DNA of 64,000 bases from an uncultured Victivallales bacterium (lineage in GTDB: Bacteria > Verrucomicrobiota > Lentisphaeria > Victivallales > UBA1829), in assembly GCA_934661375.1 (NCBI GenBank), contig CAKUJH010000007.1:42239-106238 (forward strand), in the 5' to 3' direction. Shown here piece after piece: positions 54,354 to 63,359 of this stretch. Numbering within the stretch: position 1 is the stretch's first letter; the number at the start of each line of letters is the position of its first letter. The notes below the pieces were generated by a model. The model was given only the letters and a program-made list of their open reading frames with translations. It made no database searches and was not told the origin of the DNA. Both the position numbers and the translations under genes were made by a program.

Positions 54354-55781
54354 TTATATCAGAATGTATTTAATCAGGAACAGAACCGCCAGAATATACA
54401 TCAGGGGCGTATTGCGTTCGCGGCGTCCCTGACACAGGTTCAGGATGGTCCAGGAAATGATTCCGAAACAGATGCCGTCGGTGATACTGTACGCGAAAGG
54501 CATGATGATGATCGTCAGAAACGCGGGAACCGCTTCCCCCATGTCGTTGAAATTAATAGAGGTGATCGGAGTCATCATGTAGAATCCGACAATGATCAGC
54601 GCCGGAGCCGTGGCGAAGGGCGGAATGGCAAGCAGGAGCGGAGCAAACAGCAGCGACAGCAGAAACAGAATTGCCGTTGTCAGTGCCGTGAGTCCGGTGC
54701 GTCCGCCCGCCATGACTCCCGCCGCGGATTCCACATAAGACGACGTGGTGGATGTTCCAAACACCGCGCCCATGGAAGTGGTGAAGGAGTCCGCAATGAA
54801 AGCCTGTTTGATCCGGGGCAGGCGGCCGTTGGCGTCCAGCAGATTGGCTTTCAGGGCAACCCCGGTCATCGTGCCGAGTGTGCTGAACAGGTCAACGAAC
54901 AGGAATGCCACCACAATCATGACAAAGTTCATGGAGAACAGCAGAGTCAGACCGTTTCCTTCCACTCCGGCTTTGGTCCATTCCGAGGCACGGAACGCGC
55001 TGCCGAACAGATTGCAGAATCCGTCGAAAGCCGCGGAGAAGGAATTGAAAGTCATCTGCGGAATCAGGGAATAACATCCGGCTTCCGGATTTACCTGATA
55101 TAATCCGGTCAGCTGTGCCAAAATGCCCAGCACCCAGGTAATCAGAATGCCCAGCAGAATACCGCTGCGGATTTTCCGCTGGAGCAGGATCGCCGTAATC
55201 ACAATGCCGACACATGCCAGAATTGCGCTGATGCCGTGCGTATGAATGTTTTCCCGGCTGAAATCCTGAAGCATGACCAGTGTTGCCGAATTGTCTTTCA
55301 CAATATGCGCATTCTGGAAAGCAATGAAGGAAATGAACAGCCCGATGCCGACGCCGGTTGCTTTTTTCAGAGGCATGGGAATGGCGTCGAATATCATTTC
55401 CCGGATATTGGAAACGGAAAGCATCAGAAAAATCAGTCCTTCGCAGAAAACCGCAAACAAGGCAAACTGCCAGGAATAACCGAACGCCCGGACCACGGTG
55501 AAGGCAAAATACGCATTCAGCCCCATGACCGGCGCCAGACAGAACGGATAATTTGCCATGACTGCCATCAGAGTCGTTCCGAAGAACGAAGCGATTGCCG
55601 TGGCGAACAGTACGCCGCCGCGGTCCATGCCGGCTGCTCCCAGGATGGAGGGATTGACCGCCAGAATGTACGCCATCGCCAGGAACGAGGTTATGCCGGC
55701 TCCGATTTCAGTCCGGATGGTGGTGTGGTTTTCTTGCAGACGGAAAAAAGAATTGAGTGCTTTTGAAGTGCGGGTAAACAT
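54354..55781 (-). CDS. NCS2-family purine permease (AdeP/PbuG-like)
   Basis: 475 residues with ~13 hydrophobic segments. Family marks of the azaguanine-like group: TEIGAGITSFLAMAYILAVNP at the start, ANYPFCLAPVMGLNAYFAF, and GTSTTSSYVESAAGVMAGGRTG. These carry adenine, guanine or hypoxanthine with protons across the inner membrane. The start has GGGAG upstream. Its promoter lies in the left copy of a 45-bp repeat. No purine riboswitch is apparent in the leader. Confidence 0.93.
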   Translation of the reverse strand: MFTRTSKALNSFFRLQENHTTIRTEIGAGITSFLAMAYILAVNPSILGAAGMDRGGVLFATAIASFFGTTLMAVMANYPFCLAPVMGLNAYFAFTVVRAFGYSWQFALFAVFCEGLIFLMLSVSNIREMIFDAIPMPLKKATGVGIGLFISFIAFQNAHIVKDNSATLVMLQDFSRENIHTHGISAILACVGIVITAILLQRKIRSGILLGILITWVLGILAQLTGLYQVNPEAGCYSLIPQMTFNSFSAAFDGFCNLFGSAFRASEWTKAGVEGNGLTLLFSMNFVMIVVAFLFVDLFSTLGTMTGVALKANLLDANGRLPRIKQAFIADSFTTSMGAVFGTSTTSSYVESAAGVMAGGRTGLTALTTAILFLLSLLFAPLLLAIPPFATAPALIIVGFYMMTPITSINFNDMGEAVPAFLTIIIMPFAYSITDGICFGIISWTILNLCQGRRERNTPLMYILAVLFLIKYILI

Positions 55782-55857
55782 GACCGCTCCCTGTTATTGT
55801 TTTTTTATGACGGCTTCCCGGAGAGTTGTTTCGACAGAACTCTTTCGGAAAACTGGT

Positions 55858-55886
55858 AATATAATTCAGCTGGTTTCATCTTGCAA
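55858..55886 (-). promoter_or_regulatory. Promoter of the purine permease (within repeat copy 1)
   Basis: Minus strand TTGCAA (55886-55881), 17-bp spacer, TATATT (55863-55858). Confidence 0.65.
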
Positions 55887-55903
55887 ATGCGGAAAGACAA
55901 ATT
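55859..55903. repeat. 45-bp direct repeat, copy 1
   Basis: Identical over 45 bases to 56866-56910 in the same orientation, 1,007 bp apart. It contains the -35 and nearly all of the -10 box of a minus-strand promoter. Confidence 0.95.
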
Positions 55904-55982
55904 ATTGTGCTAAAGATTTTATTGTTCACATGGGACATGAGATAAAATACGATGCAGCAGGACCAGAGTTTTCCGGAAAACA

Positions 55983-56021
55983 AAAGCCCTGACAATTCAG
56001 ATTGGAAAATGTCAGGGCTTT
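55983..56021 (-). terminator. Hairpin terminator after the small lipoprotein gene
   Basis: AAAGCCCTGACA / TGTCAGGGCTTT 12-bp perfect stem; on the minus strand it ends TTTTGTTTT. Confidence 0.88.
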
Positions 56022-56069
56022 GAATAAGTGCCGTTTCACAACGGCAATACGGGTGAACCTGAGCAGAAT

Positions 56070-56660
56070 TTACTGCTGCTGATAAATACCGGGGGTGGTT
56101 GCATGTTCAGGATCTGAATACACCTGCGGAACTTCATATGGGTTGAGGTATTCCACTTTCTGCCATTTATTCAGAATTACAGGTTGTTTTTCGAGCATTT
56201 TTATACCTTTTGCGGTGGCAGGATATCCTTTTGCTGTACATTCCACGGTGAGATAGAAGAAGTAATCCGTAATTCGGTACTCGAAGGTTGCACCGAGGAT
56301 CTGATCTGCGGAAGAGCTCTCACAAGCCTGATACATGGCAGAACTCTTGGCATTGTAAACCGCACGCTGGGTAGGAGAAAACACTTCGGCGATCTGGCTG
56401 ACAATCGAAAGATTCGGTCCCATTCCCAGCTGACAGTATTTCCCGTCTGAAAACTGGAAGAGCCAGAACAGTACAGAGGCTTTACCTTGTCCGTTCACTT
56501 TGTCTTGAGATATTTGATATTCCGTGTAATAAGGGGCGCGAGAAACGCTTTCCGGACGTTTCAGATAATCAGCTCCGGCATCGCGATAATACGAAACGCA
56601 TCCAGTGAGCGAGAGAACCAGTCCGGTCATGCCGGACAAAAGAAGCAATTTTGTTTTCAT
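56070..56660 (-). CDS. Small lipoprotein, unknown function
   Basis: 196 residues from the ATG at 56660, chosen over 56669 because AAGGA is 8 bases upstream of the former and abuts the latter. Lipoprotein signal with LTGC (Cys ~21). The mature part has VLFWLFQFSDGKY, AKSSAMYQACESSSADQILGA and YFFYLTVECTAKGYPA; this 'K.aamy.Ace..gaD.i.g..y...dyff...c..kGyP' pattern recalls small lipoproteins of Bacteroidetes and Lentisphaerota (DUF6567-like), from memory and unverified. It forms its own unit, with its terminator, between two 45-bp direct repeats in an AT-rich pocket. Confidence 0.72.
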   Translation of the reverse strand: MKTKLLLLSGMTGLVLSLTGCVSYYRDAGADYLKRPESVSRAPYYTEYQISQDKVNGQGKASVLFWLFQFSDGKYCQLGMGPNLSIVSQIAEVFSPTQRAVYNAKSSAMYQACESSSADQILGATFEYRITDYFFYLTVECTAKGYPATAKGIKMLEKQPVILNKWQKVEYLNPYEVPQVYSDPEHATTPGIYQQQ

Positions 56661-56865
56661 GACATACATCCTTATTTTACAGTAGTGATCAACTGCTCAA
56701 AAAACATAATGAACAGCATAAGTAATCAATCTTGTATTATAATAGCATATATGCTGACTTTTTCAAGATGTTTTTTATTGAAAAAACACATAATTTTAAT
56801 AAAAATAATATAAAATCAGTGTGCCGCGGATGAAAAATTATGTATGATACTGTCAAAAAACGATT

Positions 56866-56910
56866 ATATAATTCAGCTGGTTTCATCTTGCAAATGCGGA
56901 AAGACAAATT
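56866..56910. repeat. 45-bp direct repeat, copy 2
   Basis: Exact copy of 55859-55903. On the minus strand it gives TTGCAA (56893-56888), 17-bp spacer, TATATA (56870-56865), upstream of the lipoprotein gene. Confidence 0.95.
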
Positions 56911-56925
56911 CGCGGCTTTTCTTAC

Positions 56926-56954
56926 TTGACAAAAGAGATATGCAGATGTATTTT
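56926..56954 (+). promoter_or_regulatory. Promoter of the 57011 glycosidase-like gene
   Basis: Consensus TTGACA (56926-56931), 17-bp spacer, TATTTT (56949-56954). Confidence 0.65.
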
Positions 56955-57010
56955 ACGTTTTATGGGATGAGAAGTCTGTTTTTCTGAATTTTGTAAAGGA
57001 GTTTTTTGAT

Positions 57011-59653
57011 ATGAATCTGTCTGCCATGCCGGACTTTCCGAAGGGAACCCCGGCTTTTGTCGAAATGCTGAAAAAACATGAGCCGTTTATTCAGCATTGG
57101 GATTTATCCCGGCCGTCCGCTCCGGATGAACTGTCCCTGCTGCCGGGCGGTATTTCACTCGAACCCGCGTTTCCCGACCCGGAAAAACTGCTGGACACCG
57201 CTTATGCGGACTTCCGCCGTTTTCTGGCCGAGGCGGAATTGTCCGGTGGAAAAATTCCGGTCAAGGTAAAGGAGACAGCTGGATTTCCGGAAGAAGCATA
57301 CCGTCTGACTATTGAAAAAGAGTGCATTGTGCTGGAAAGTTCCGATACGGAAGGCATCCGGCGCGGACTGTATTATCTCCGGGATCTGATCGCCGCTTCC
57401 CCGTTTCTGAAACAGGGAGTGCATGACCGGAAACCATGGCTGAAAAACCGTATCTCCCGCTGCTTTTTCGGTCCGATCAAACGTCCGCCGTTCAATATCG
57501 ACGAACTGATGAACGACATTGATTATTATCCGGAAGAGTATCTGAGCCGTCTGGCGCATGAAGGAATCAACGGCTTGTGGCTGACCATCACCTTCCGCGA
57601 AATCTGCGACACCAGCATACGCAAGGCCACGCCGGATGCCGCCCGGCGCCAGGCGAAACTCCGTGCCACGGTGGAACGCTGCCGCCGCTACGGCATCCGG
57701 ATCTGGGTATTCTGCATTGAACCGGCTTACTGGGCGCATTGCATCGGCAATCCGGTTCCGGAAGGATGTGAAGAACTGCTCGGTCCCGGCGGTTTCGACA
57801 TCAATGCCAGTGAACAGCTGCATTCGTTCTGTGCCAATTCACCGGCGGCGCAGAAGTATCTCTACGAATGCACCCATTCGCTGTTTTCGGCAGTGCCGAA
57901 TCTCGGCGGCATGATTACCATTTCCCACGGAGAACGCATGACGTCCTGTCTCAGTCTGATTAATGCGCATTCGGATGACGGCACGATTCCCTGTGTCAAA
58001 CGCTGTTCCCATTCCATCAGGGAAATTCTGGCGATGACGCTCGGTCCGATGAAACGCGGAATGCGTGACGCCAATCCGAAAGCGGAACTGATTTCCTGGC
58101 TGTACATGCCGTATGTCGATCAGGTCGGGAACTGGATTACGCAGATGCCTTCAAAGCTGGATGCGGATATTGCGCTGGCGTTTAATTTCGAGTCCGGCGT
58201 CAATAAGTATCAGCTGGGAAAAGTGCGGACCGGCGGCGATTACTGGCTGTCGGAAATCGGTCCGTCCGACCGGTTCAACGTGATAGCCCAGGCGGCAAAA
58301 GGTCATTGCAGCATGGCAGCAAAACTTCAGGTTGCCTGTTCGCATGAATGCGCCACGGTTCCGTATATTCCCGCACCGGGATTGGTTTACCGCAAGTACC
58401 GTAAAATGAAGGATCTGGGAGTAAAGCACGTAATTCAATGCTGGTATTTCGGCAATTATCCGGGTGTCATGAACGAAGCTGCAGGGAAACTTGCCTATGA
58501 AGATTTTTCCGGAACGGAAGATGATTTCCTCGTTCAGCTGGCTGCGCCGGAGTGGGGACGCGACTGCCCCGCAGTCGTTCAGGCATGGAAACATTTTGCC
58601 GAAGGTTATTCCAATTATCCGCTGGATATTCAGTTCCAGTATTACGGTCCCATGCATGATGGTCCGGTCTGGCCGCTTCATCTGAAGCAGGTCATGACTC
58701 CGTTGACCCGTTCGTGGAAACCGGATCTCTTTCCGGCTGGCGACGCCCTCGGCGAATGCATGAAGCATTTTGAACTGGAAGAACTTGCAGAACTTTCCGG
58801 AAAAATTTCAAAGGAATGGCACCGCGGAATGGAAATCCTCCGTCAGGCGGAAGTCAAAGGGCATGAACTGGAATTCACGCTGGCGGAAGCGCTGGACATC
58901 ATGTTCCGTTCCGGACGCAATATCCTGAAATTCTACGCCATGCGGTCTGCGCTGATGGATGATGCTCCGGACAGCGGCACGCTGCTGGCGGGAATGCGGA
59001 AAATTGCCGAAGAGGAAATCCGCAACAGTCTGCGTCTGGCGGAACTCTGCCGTCAGGACGCCCGTCTGGGATACCATTCCGAGGCGGAAGTCTACAAGTA
59101 CTTCCCCGCCAAACTGGAATGGCGCGCGGAATGTCTCCGCGAACTGCTCGCGCAGGATTTTGCCGAAGCGGAAGTTCTGCTGGACGAAGGGGCAGAATTG
59201 GCTGATTTTCTGGCTGAACCGGAACCGTCTGCCACATCCGGCAGTGTGTATGGGGAAAACGGCATTCACTGGTCGTTTGAATCCGATGCGGAAAATATAA
59301 CGTTCCACGTGGAACTGGAAGGCAGAAATGAATTTCCGGAAACGGTCTGGCTGCTGTTCAGCGACCGCAAAGGAATCCGCAAGCCGCCGGAACCGGTTGA
59401 GGTGATCAAAGGTTCCGCCGGTTCCGAATTTATTTCGCAGGAACAGACTCCGTCCGGCTGGCGGTTCACCTGTGTTCTGCCGCGGGAGGAACTTCATTAT
59501 GAATCCTGTTTCCGGTTCGGCGTGCAGCGGATCATTTATGAGGGCAGGGGAAAGGTGCAGATGTCCTATGACAAACCGGGCAGCTACATGACGGAAACCC
59601 GTCTGTATCTCGGTTATTACGATCCGCGCAAGCTGACGCCGGTTCAGCTGTAA
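57011..59653 (+). CDS. Large glycosidase-like protein with GH20/GH67-type N-terminal domain
   Basis: 880 residues, no signal peptide. Residues ~60-135 match the small alpha/beta domain that precedes hexosaminidase and alpha-glucuronidase barrels (AYRLTIEKECIVLESSDTEG and IRRGLYYLRDLI). A TIM-barrel-like region follows (~150-560; RISRCFFGPIK, YLSRLAHEGINGLWLT, RCRRYGIRIWVFCIEP, MITISHGERM, KHVIQCWYFGNYPG). The C-terminal ~150 residues form a beta-sandwich. I cannot pick the catalytic pair with confidence or place it in a named family. A putative cytoplasmic exo-glycosidase acting on acetylated or acidic sugars is inferred. Confidence 0.7.
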   Translation: MNLSAMPDFPKGTPAFVEMLKKHEPFIQHWDLSRPSAPDELSLLPGGISLEPAFPDPEKLLDTAYADFRRFLAEAELSGGKIPVKVKETAGFPEEAYRLTIEKECIVLESSDTEGIRRGLYYLRDLIAASPFLKQGVHDRKPWLKNRISRCFFGPIKRPPFNIDELMNDIDYYPEEYLSRLAHEGINGLWLTITFREICDTSIRKATPDAARRQAKLRATVERCRRYGIRIWVFCIEPAYWAHCIGNPVPEGCEELLGPGGFDINASEQLHSFCANSPAAQKYLYECTHSLFSAVPNLGGMITISHGERMTSCLSLINAHSDDGTIPCVKRCSHSIREILAMTLGPMKRGMRDANPKAELISWLYMPYVDQVGNWITQMPSKLDADIALAFNFESGVNKYQLGKVRTGGDYWLSEIGPSDRFNVIAQAAKGHCSMAAKLQVACSHECATVPYIPAPGLVYRKYRKMKDLGVKHVIQCWYFGNYPGVMNEAAGKLAYEDFSGTEDDFLVQLAAPEWGRDCPAVVQAWKHFAEGYSNYPLDIQFQYYGPMHDGPVWPLHLKQVMTPLTRSWKPDLFPAGDALGECMKHFELEELAELSGKISKEWHRGMEILRQAEVKGHELEFTLAEALDIMFRSGRNILKFYAMRSALMDDAPDSGTLLAGMRKIAEEEIRNSLRLAELCRQDARLGYHSEAEVYKYFPAKLEWRAECLRELLAQDFAEAEVLLDEGAELADFLAEPEPSATSGSVYGENGIHWSFESDAENITFHVELEGRNEFPETVWLLFSDRKGIRKPPEPVEVIKGSAGSEFISQEQTPSGWRFTCVLPREELHYESCFRFGVQRIIYEGRGKVQMSYDKPGSYMTETRLYLGYYDPRKLTPVQL

Positions 59654-59680
59654 AACCGCATAGACAATTCAAAAAGAAAA

Positions 59681-59718
59681 GGCTGCGATCCGTAAAAAGA
59701 CCGCAGCCATATTTTTTT
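59681..59718. terminator. Hairpin terminator between convergent genes
   Basis: GGCTGCG ... CGCAGCC followed by ATATTTTTTT; an A-rich run on the left also suits the minus strand. Confidence 0.85.
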
Positions 59719-59737
59719 ACCGACAGCAGAACGCTGT

Positions 59738-61063
59738 TCAGAGCAGGGCGACCGCCGCTTTGATGAGTTCATCCGCCGCGTCAGGCGCAACCGTATTGAT
59801 GCCCGGCTGTACTTCATATCCGCCGCGTTCGAAACATTCCTTCATGGGGACGTAGTCGGAATCCGCCTGTGCCAGTTCGATGACAAAAGTATATTTGCAC
59901 GGGCTCTTGGTGCGGATCGCCTGGGCGATGCCGTTGAACGGTTCACCGGGCAGGGAGACAAACGCCAGCTGCGAACCGATCTCAATTGCCGTCAGACGGC
60001 ATTCATGGGAAGGAGTGCTTTTTTCATGGCAGTCAATCGCACGCTGGGCAAAGTAACGCAGTGCGGCGGGAACTTTGTTCGCGAGATCCTGGCTTTCAAA
60101 ATCCCCTTCCTTCTTGATGTCCGGAACGGTCGCCAGAATGTGTTTGGCTTCCGCCAGTTCGGCATCGGTGAGTTTGCGGTGCGGAACAGTAACGCTGCCG
60201 TTGGCAACGCGGATGGCGTCTTCCTTCACCGGCTCCAGTTTGTCGAGGGCGTCCAGCACGATAGCCGCATAGCCGCGGCCGATGCGGACTGCTTCCGCAT
60301 AGGAACTCTGGTTGATTTTCTGATTGAAATCGAAATGATTGATGTTACCGGAAGCATCGTCCACCACCAGAACCGGAAGGCTGTTTTTGAGCGTATGCTG
60401 GATTTCCTGCGCAAAACGTCCGTACCAGTCGCCGGAAACAATATCTCCGCCGATGGTGTCGCCGTGGTTGGCAATATTGCAGATCAGTGCGGCAAGACGT
60501 CCGCCCTGTTTGACCGCCAGAATGCCGATGGTGCGGTCATATCCGCATTCCGGCTTGTCGATATCGGGGTTGCCCCAGCCGGGGTTGGTCACGATCGTTC
60601 CGTTTTTCATCCAGTAGCGGCGGACAAAGCCATAAGGATTATTGTAAACGGAACCTACTTCCAGTTCGCCTGGCAGCAGGTTCAGCAGCGCACGGCCCAG
60701 CGCACGCATGGCGGCGTCCAGTGTCAGATCGAAGGCATGGCGGGTCAGTGCGTCCATTTCCGACAGATCGCCGACATATTTCGGACCCGTATGCGTATGA
60801 GTAGCGGAAATGATCAGACCGTCGCGCAGTTCTTTGCCGTATTTTTCCGTGATGCGTTTATCCAGTTCGGCAAACGTAACGGCGCGGAGGGAGCAGAGAT
60901 CAAACGCCATGAATCCGAATTTTTTTCCGTTGGATTCAATCATGACCACTTTAACATAAAGATCATCGTACATTCCCTGATTCGGGCGGTAGTTGAAATA
61001 TCCTGCCAGTCCGACGCCGACCGGCGGAGTAATGATTTCCTGTGCATAACCAATCTTGAACAT
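59738..61063 (-). CDS. Neutral/alkaline ceramidase-superfamily hydrolase, cytoplasmic
   Basis: 441 residues from the ATG at 61063, with AGGAGG 8 bases upstream; two earlier ATGs are not used. The N-terminus (YAQEIITPPVGVGLAGY) and the zinc motif THTHTGP (88-94) with ANHGDT near 194 match the catalytic domain of neutral ceramidases, which use zinc to hydrolyse amides. There is no signal peptide or C-terminal Ig-like domain, so true ceramide is unlikely; another amide- or ester-linked sugar derivative is possible. It is monocistronic with its own promoter, divergent from uraA-upp. Confidence 0.8.
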   Translation of the reverse strand: MFKIGYAQEIITPPVGVGLAGYFNYRPNQGMYDDLYVKVVMIESNGKKFGFMAFDLCSLRAVTFAELDKRITEKYGKELRDGLIISATHTHTGPKYVGDLSEMDALTRHAFDLTLDAAMRALGRALLNLLPGELEVGSVYNNPYGFVRRYWMKNGTIVTNPGWGNPDIDKPECGYDRTIGILAVKQGGRLAALICNIANHGDTIGGDIVSGDWYGRFAQEIQHTLKNSLPVLVVDDASGNINHFDFNQKINQSSYAEAVRIGRGYAAIVLDALDKLEPVKEDAIRVANGSVTVPHRKLTDAELAEAKHILATVPDIKKEGDFESQDLANKVPAALRYFAQRAIDCHEKSTPSHECRLTAIEIGSQLAFVSLPGEPFNGIAQAIRTKSPCKYTFVIELAQADSDYVPMKECFERGGYEVQPGINTVAPDAADELIKAAVALL

Positions 61064-61102
61064 GTTGAAGACCTCCTGCATCAAAAATTCTGGGTTTCAG
61101 TC

Positions 61103-61131
61103 AATGTAAGCGGCGGCATTCCAAATTGCAA
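61103..61131 (-). promoter_or_regulatory. Promoter of the ceramidase-like gene
   Basis: Minus strand TTGCAA (61131-61126), 17-bp spacer, TACATT (61108-61103). Confidence 0.55.
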
Positions 61132-61217
61132 GTTTACGGGAATAGGAAAATATGACTTTTTAATTGCGTTTTTTTGCTGTATTTTCAAAAAAGCGCAGAA
61201 GATACCGGCTATCCCGT

Positions 61218-61246
61218 TTGAAAAAATGCTTCCAGAATGCTATTTT
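61218..61246 (+). promoter_or_regulatory. Promoter of uraA-upp
   Basis: TTGAAA (61218-61223), 17-bp spacer, TATTTT (61241-61246). Confidence 0.55.
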
Positions 61247-61283
61247 AAAAGAATTTATCACTAATAAAAGGAAGGGTTTGTCT

Positions 61284-62561
61284 ATGGAGCGTTCTGCAAT
61301 TCAGAATTTTCTGCTGGGATGTCAGCATCTGCTGGCAATGTTCGGCGCAACAGTGCTGGTTCCGCTGATTACCGGTTTTTCACCGGCGGCGGCGCTGCTG
61401 TCGGCAGGAATCGGCACATTGGTGTTTCATCTCTGCACCAAGGGAAAAGTTCCGGTTTTTCTGGGATCCTCGTTCGCATTCATCAGTGCGCTTTGCGCTG
61501 TGGTGGCGGGGAATGCCGCGAATATTCCCAAGGCGCAGGGCGGTATCATTGCCGCCGGTCTGGTTTATCTGGTTTTCTCGCTCATTGTATATTTCATGGG
61601 AGCGGACCGGGTCCGGAAGCTGTTCCCGCCGCTGGTGACCGGACCGGTCATCATTATTATCGGTCTCAGTCTGACCGGTGTCGGCGTCGGCGATGCGTTC
61701 GGAAAATTTGAAAACGGCACGTTCAGCAATGCCAATCTGCTGAATGCTCTGATTGCCCTCGCAACTTTCGCGATCATCGTTTTCGGCATGAACCGGGCAA
61801 AAGGATTTTTCCGGCTGATTCCGATTCTGATCGGTATTGCCGGCGGTTATCTGCTGTGCCTGATTCTTTCCTGGGCAGGACTTTTTCACATGGATTTCCA
61901 TGCGATCCGGACTGCTCCCTGGATCAACATTCCGTTCAAGACGGAAGGCTTCCTCACGCTGCCGCAGTTTGACTGGAGCGCCATTGTGCTGATTGCACCG
62001 ATTGCTCTGGTTACTTTCATGGAACATCTGGGCGACATCACCACCAACGGCGCAGTGGTCGGAAAAGACTTTTTCAAGGAGCCGGGACTTCACCGCACCC
62101 TGCTGGGGGACGGTCTGGCGACGATCACTGCCGGTCTGATCGGCGGTCCCGCCAACACCACGTATGCGGAAAACACCGGAGTGCTGGCGTCCACGGGAAA
62201 TTACAATCCGGCAACGCTCCGGATTGCGGCAGTCATGGCAATCCTGCTGGGATTGATCGGCAAGTTCGGCGCATTCCTGCTTTCCATTCCCGCCCCGGTG
62301 AAAGGCGGAGTGGAGCTGATGCTGTTCGGTATGATTGCCTCTATCGGTGTCCGCACGATTTCCGAAGCGAAAATCAATCTGGCTGACAGCCGCAACCTTT
62401 CCATTATGGCTGGTACGCTCTGCGTCGGTGTGGGACTGAATGCCATCGGCGGCATCCCGCTGATCGTCGGCGATATGAAACTGACGATTTCCGCTTTGTT
62501 TGTGGCGACTATCGTCGGGGTGTTTATGAATCTGTTGATCCCGGAGAAAAAAGAAAAATGA
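61284..62561 (+). CDS. uraA: Uracil permease (NCS2 family)
   Basis: 425 residues with ~12-14 membrane segments. UraA marks: LLGCQHLLAMFGATVLVPLITG at the start (in part), VTFMEHLGDITTNG with the substrate-binding Glu, and GGPANTTYAENTGVLA with the second conserved Glu. Start at 61284 has AAGGAAGGG. It imports uracil with protons. Its stop overlaps the upp start (ATGA), so the imported base is passed straight to phosphoribosylation. Confidence 0.95.
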   Translation: MERSAIQNFLLGCQHLLAMFGATVLVPLITGFSPAAALLSAGIGTLVFHLCTKGKVPVFLGSSFAFISALCAVVAGNAANIPKAQGGIIAAGLVYLVFSLIVYFMGADRVRKLFPPLVTGPVIIIIGLSLTGVGVGDAFGKFENGTFSNANLLNALIALATFAIIVFGMNRAKGFFRLIPILIGIAGGYLLCLILSWAGLFHMDFHAIRTAPWINIPFKTEGFLTLPQFDWSAIVLIAPIALVTFMEHLGDITTNGAVVGKDFFKEPGLHRTLLGDGLATITAGLIGGPANTTYAENTGVLASTGNYNPATLRIAAVMAILLGLIGKFGAFLLSIPAPVKGGVELMLFGMIASIGVRTISEAKINLADSRNLSIMAGTLCVGVGLNAIGGIPLIVGDMKLTISALFVATIVGVFMNLLIPEKKEK

Positions 62562-63190
62562 ATTATCCCAGCATCCATGTAATGTCTCATCCGCTGATTC
62601 AGCACAAGATTTCCATGCTTCGCAAAGTGCAGACTTCCACCAAGGATTTTCATGCACTGGTGCGCGAAATTACCTTGCTGATCGGTTATGAAGCCACCCG
62701 CAACCTGCCGCTCGAAAGCGAAAGAATCCGTACTCCTCTGATGGAAATGGACGGTCCCGTGGTGAATCAGAAAGTCTGCATCGTGCCGATTCTGCGTGCC
62801 GGTCTCGGCATGGTGGACGCCATGCGCGATCTGCTCCCCGCTTCCTGTGTCGGACATATCGGACTGTTCCGCGATCCGGAAACCAAGAAGCCGGTTGAAT
62901 ATTACTGCAAAGTTCCGCCGGATATTGCACATCAGGCGGTCATTATTCTGGACCCGATGCTGGCGACGGGCGGCAGTGCCGCAGCGGCGGCGACATGCCT
63001 GAAAAAACGCGGAGCCAAAGACATTACCATGATCAATGTCCTGGGCGCACCGGAAGGCGCCGCATATTTCAGCGCGGCGCATCCGGATGTGAATGTTTAC
63101 CTCGGCTGCATGGATCAGGGATTGAACAGCGACTGCTACATCCTGCCGGGACTGGGAGACGCCGGAGACCGTTTGTTCGGAACACTCTGA
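62558..63190 (+). CDS. upp: Uracil phosphoribosyltransferase
   Basis: 210 residues, usual length. PRPP loop ILDPMLATGGSA (~130-141), VPILRAGLGMVD and the C-terminal PGLGDAGDRLFGT uracil-binding segment. Converts uracil and PRPP to UMP in the cytosol. Translationally coupled to uraA; followed by a strong terminator. Confidence 0.97.
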   Translation: MNYPSIHVMSHPLIQHKISMLRKVQTSTKDFHALVREITLLIGYEATRNLPLESERIRTPLMEMDGPVVNQKVCIVPILRAGLGMVDAMRDLLPASCVGHIGLFRDPETKKPVEYYCKVPPDIAHQAVIILDPMLATGGSAAAAATCLKKRGAKDITMINVLGAPEGAAYFSAAHPDVNVYLGCMDQGLNSDCYILPGLGDAGDRLFGTL

Positions 63191-63205
63191 CGCAAACCAT
63201 TCTTC

Positions 63206-63256
63206 AAAAAACAGCGGGTTTCTGTTTTTCAACAGAAATATCCGCTGTTTTTTTTG
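63206..63256 (+). terminator. Hairpin terminator after upp
   Basis: AAAAACAGCGG..TTTCTGTT / AACAGAAA..CCGCTGTTTTTTTT, long stem with a T-run. Confidence 0.92.
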
Positions 63257-63359
63257 CTGTCCGCCGCCGGAGCGGTTTATCTTCCCCGTTCTGCGGTTTG
63301 GTCACAGTGAATAAACGGAGAATGACAAAAAAACGATATGTATATGGAAAAAATGAACC

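Larger units (their letters stand above)
56670..57010. other. AT-rich intergenic region
   Basis: Holds the 12-bp palindrome AGCATATATGCT (56744-56755) close to a minus-strand TATAAT-type promoter, repeat copy 2, and the promoter of the 57011 gene. No gene-like frame. Confidence 0.55.

Noticed and set aside
55782..55990. Purine riboswitch in the leader of the purine permease
   Set aside because: No three-way junction with the conserved purine-aptamer loops could be drawn; the region is explained by a promoter and the neighbouring terminator.
55558..55992. 144-codon plus-strand frame running through repeat copy 1
   Set aside because: Begins antisense to the permease and ends in intergenic DNA; no RBS and no recognisable protein.
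55859..56910. Insertion sequence between the 45-bp repeats
   Set aside because: No transposase frame or terminal inverted repeats; the only gene is a lipoprotein.
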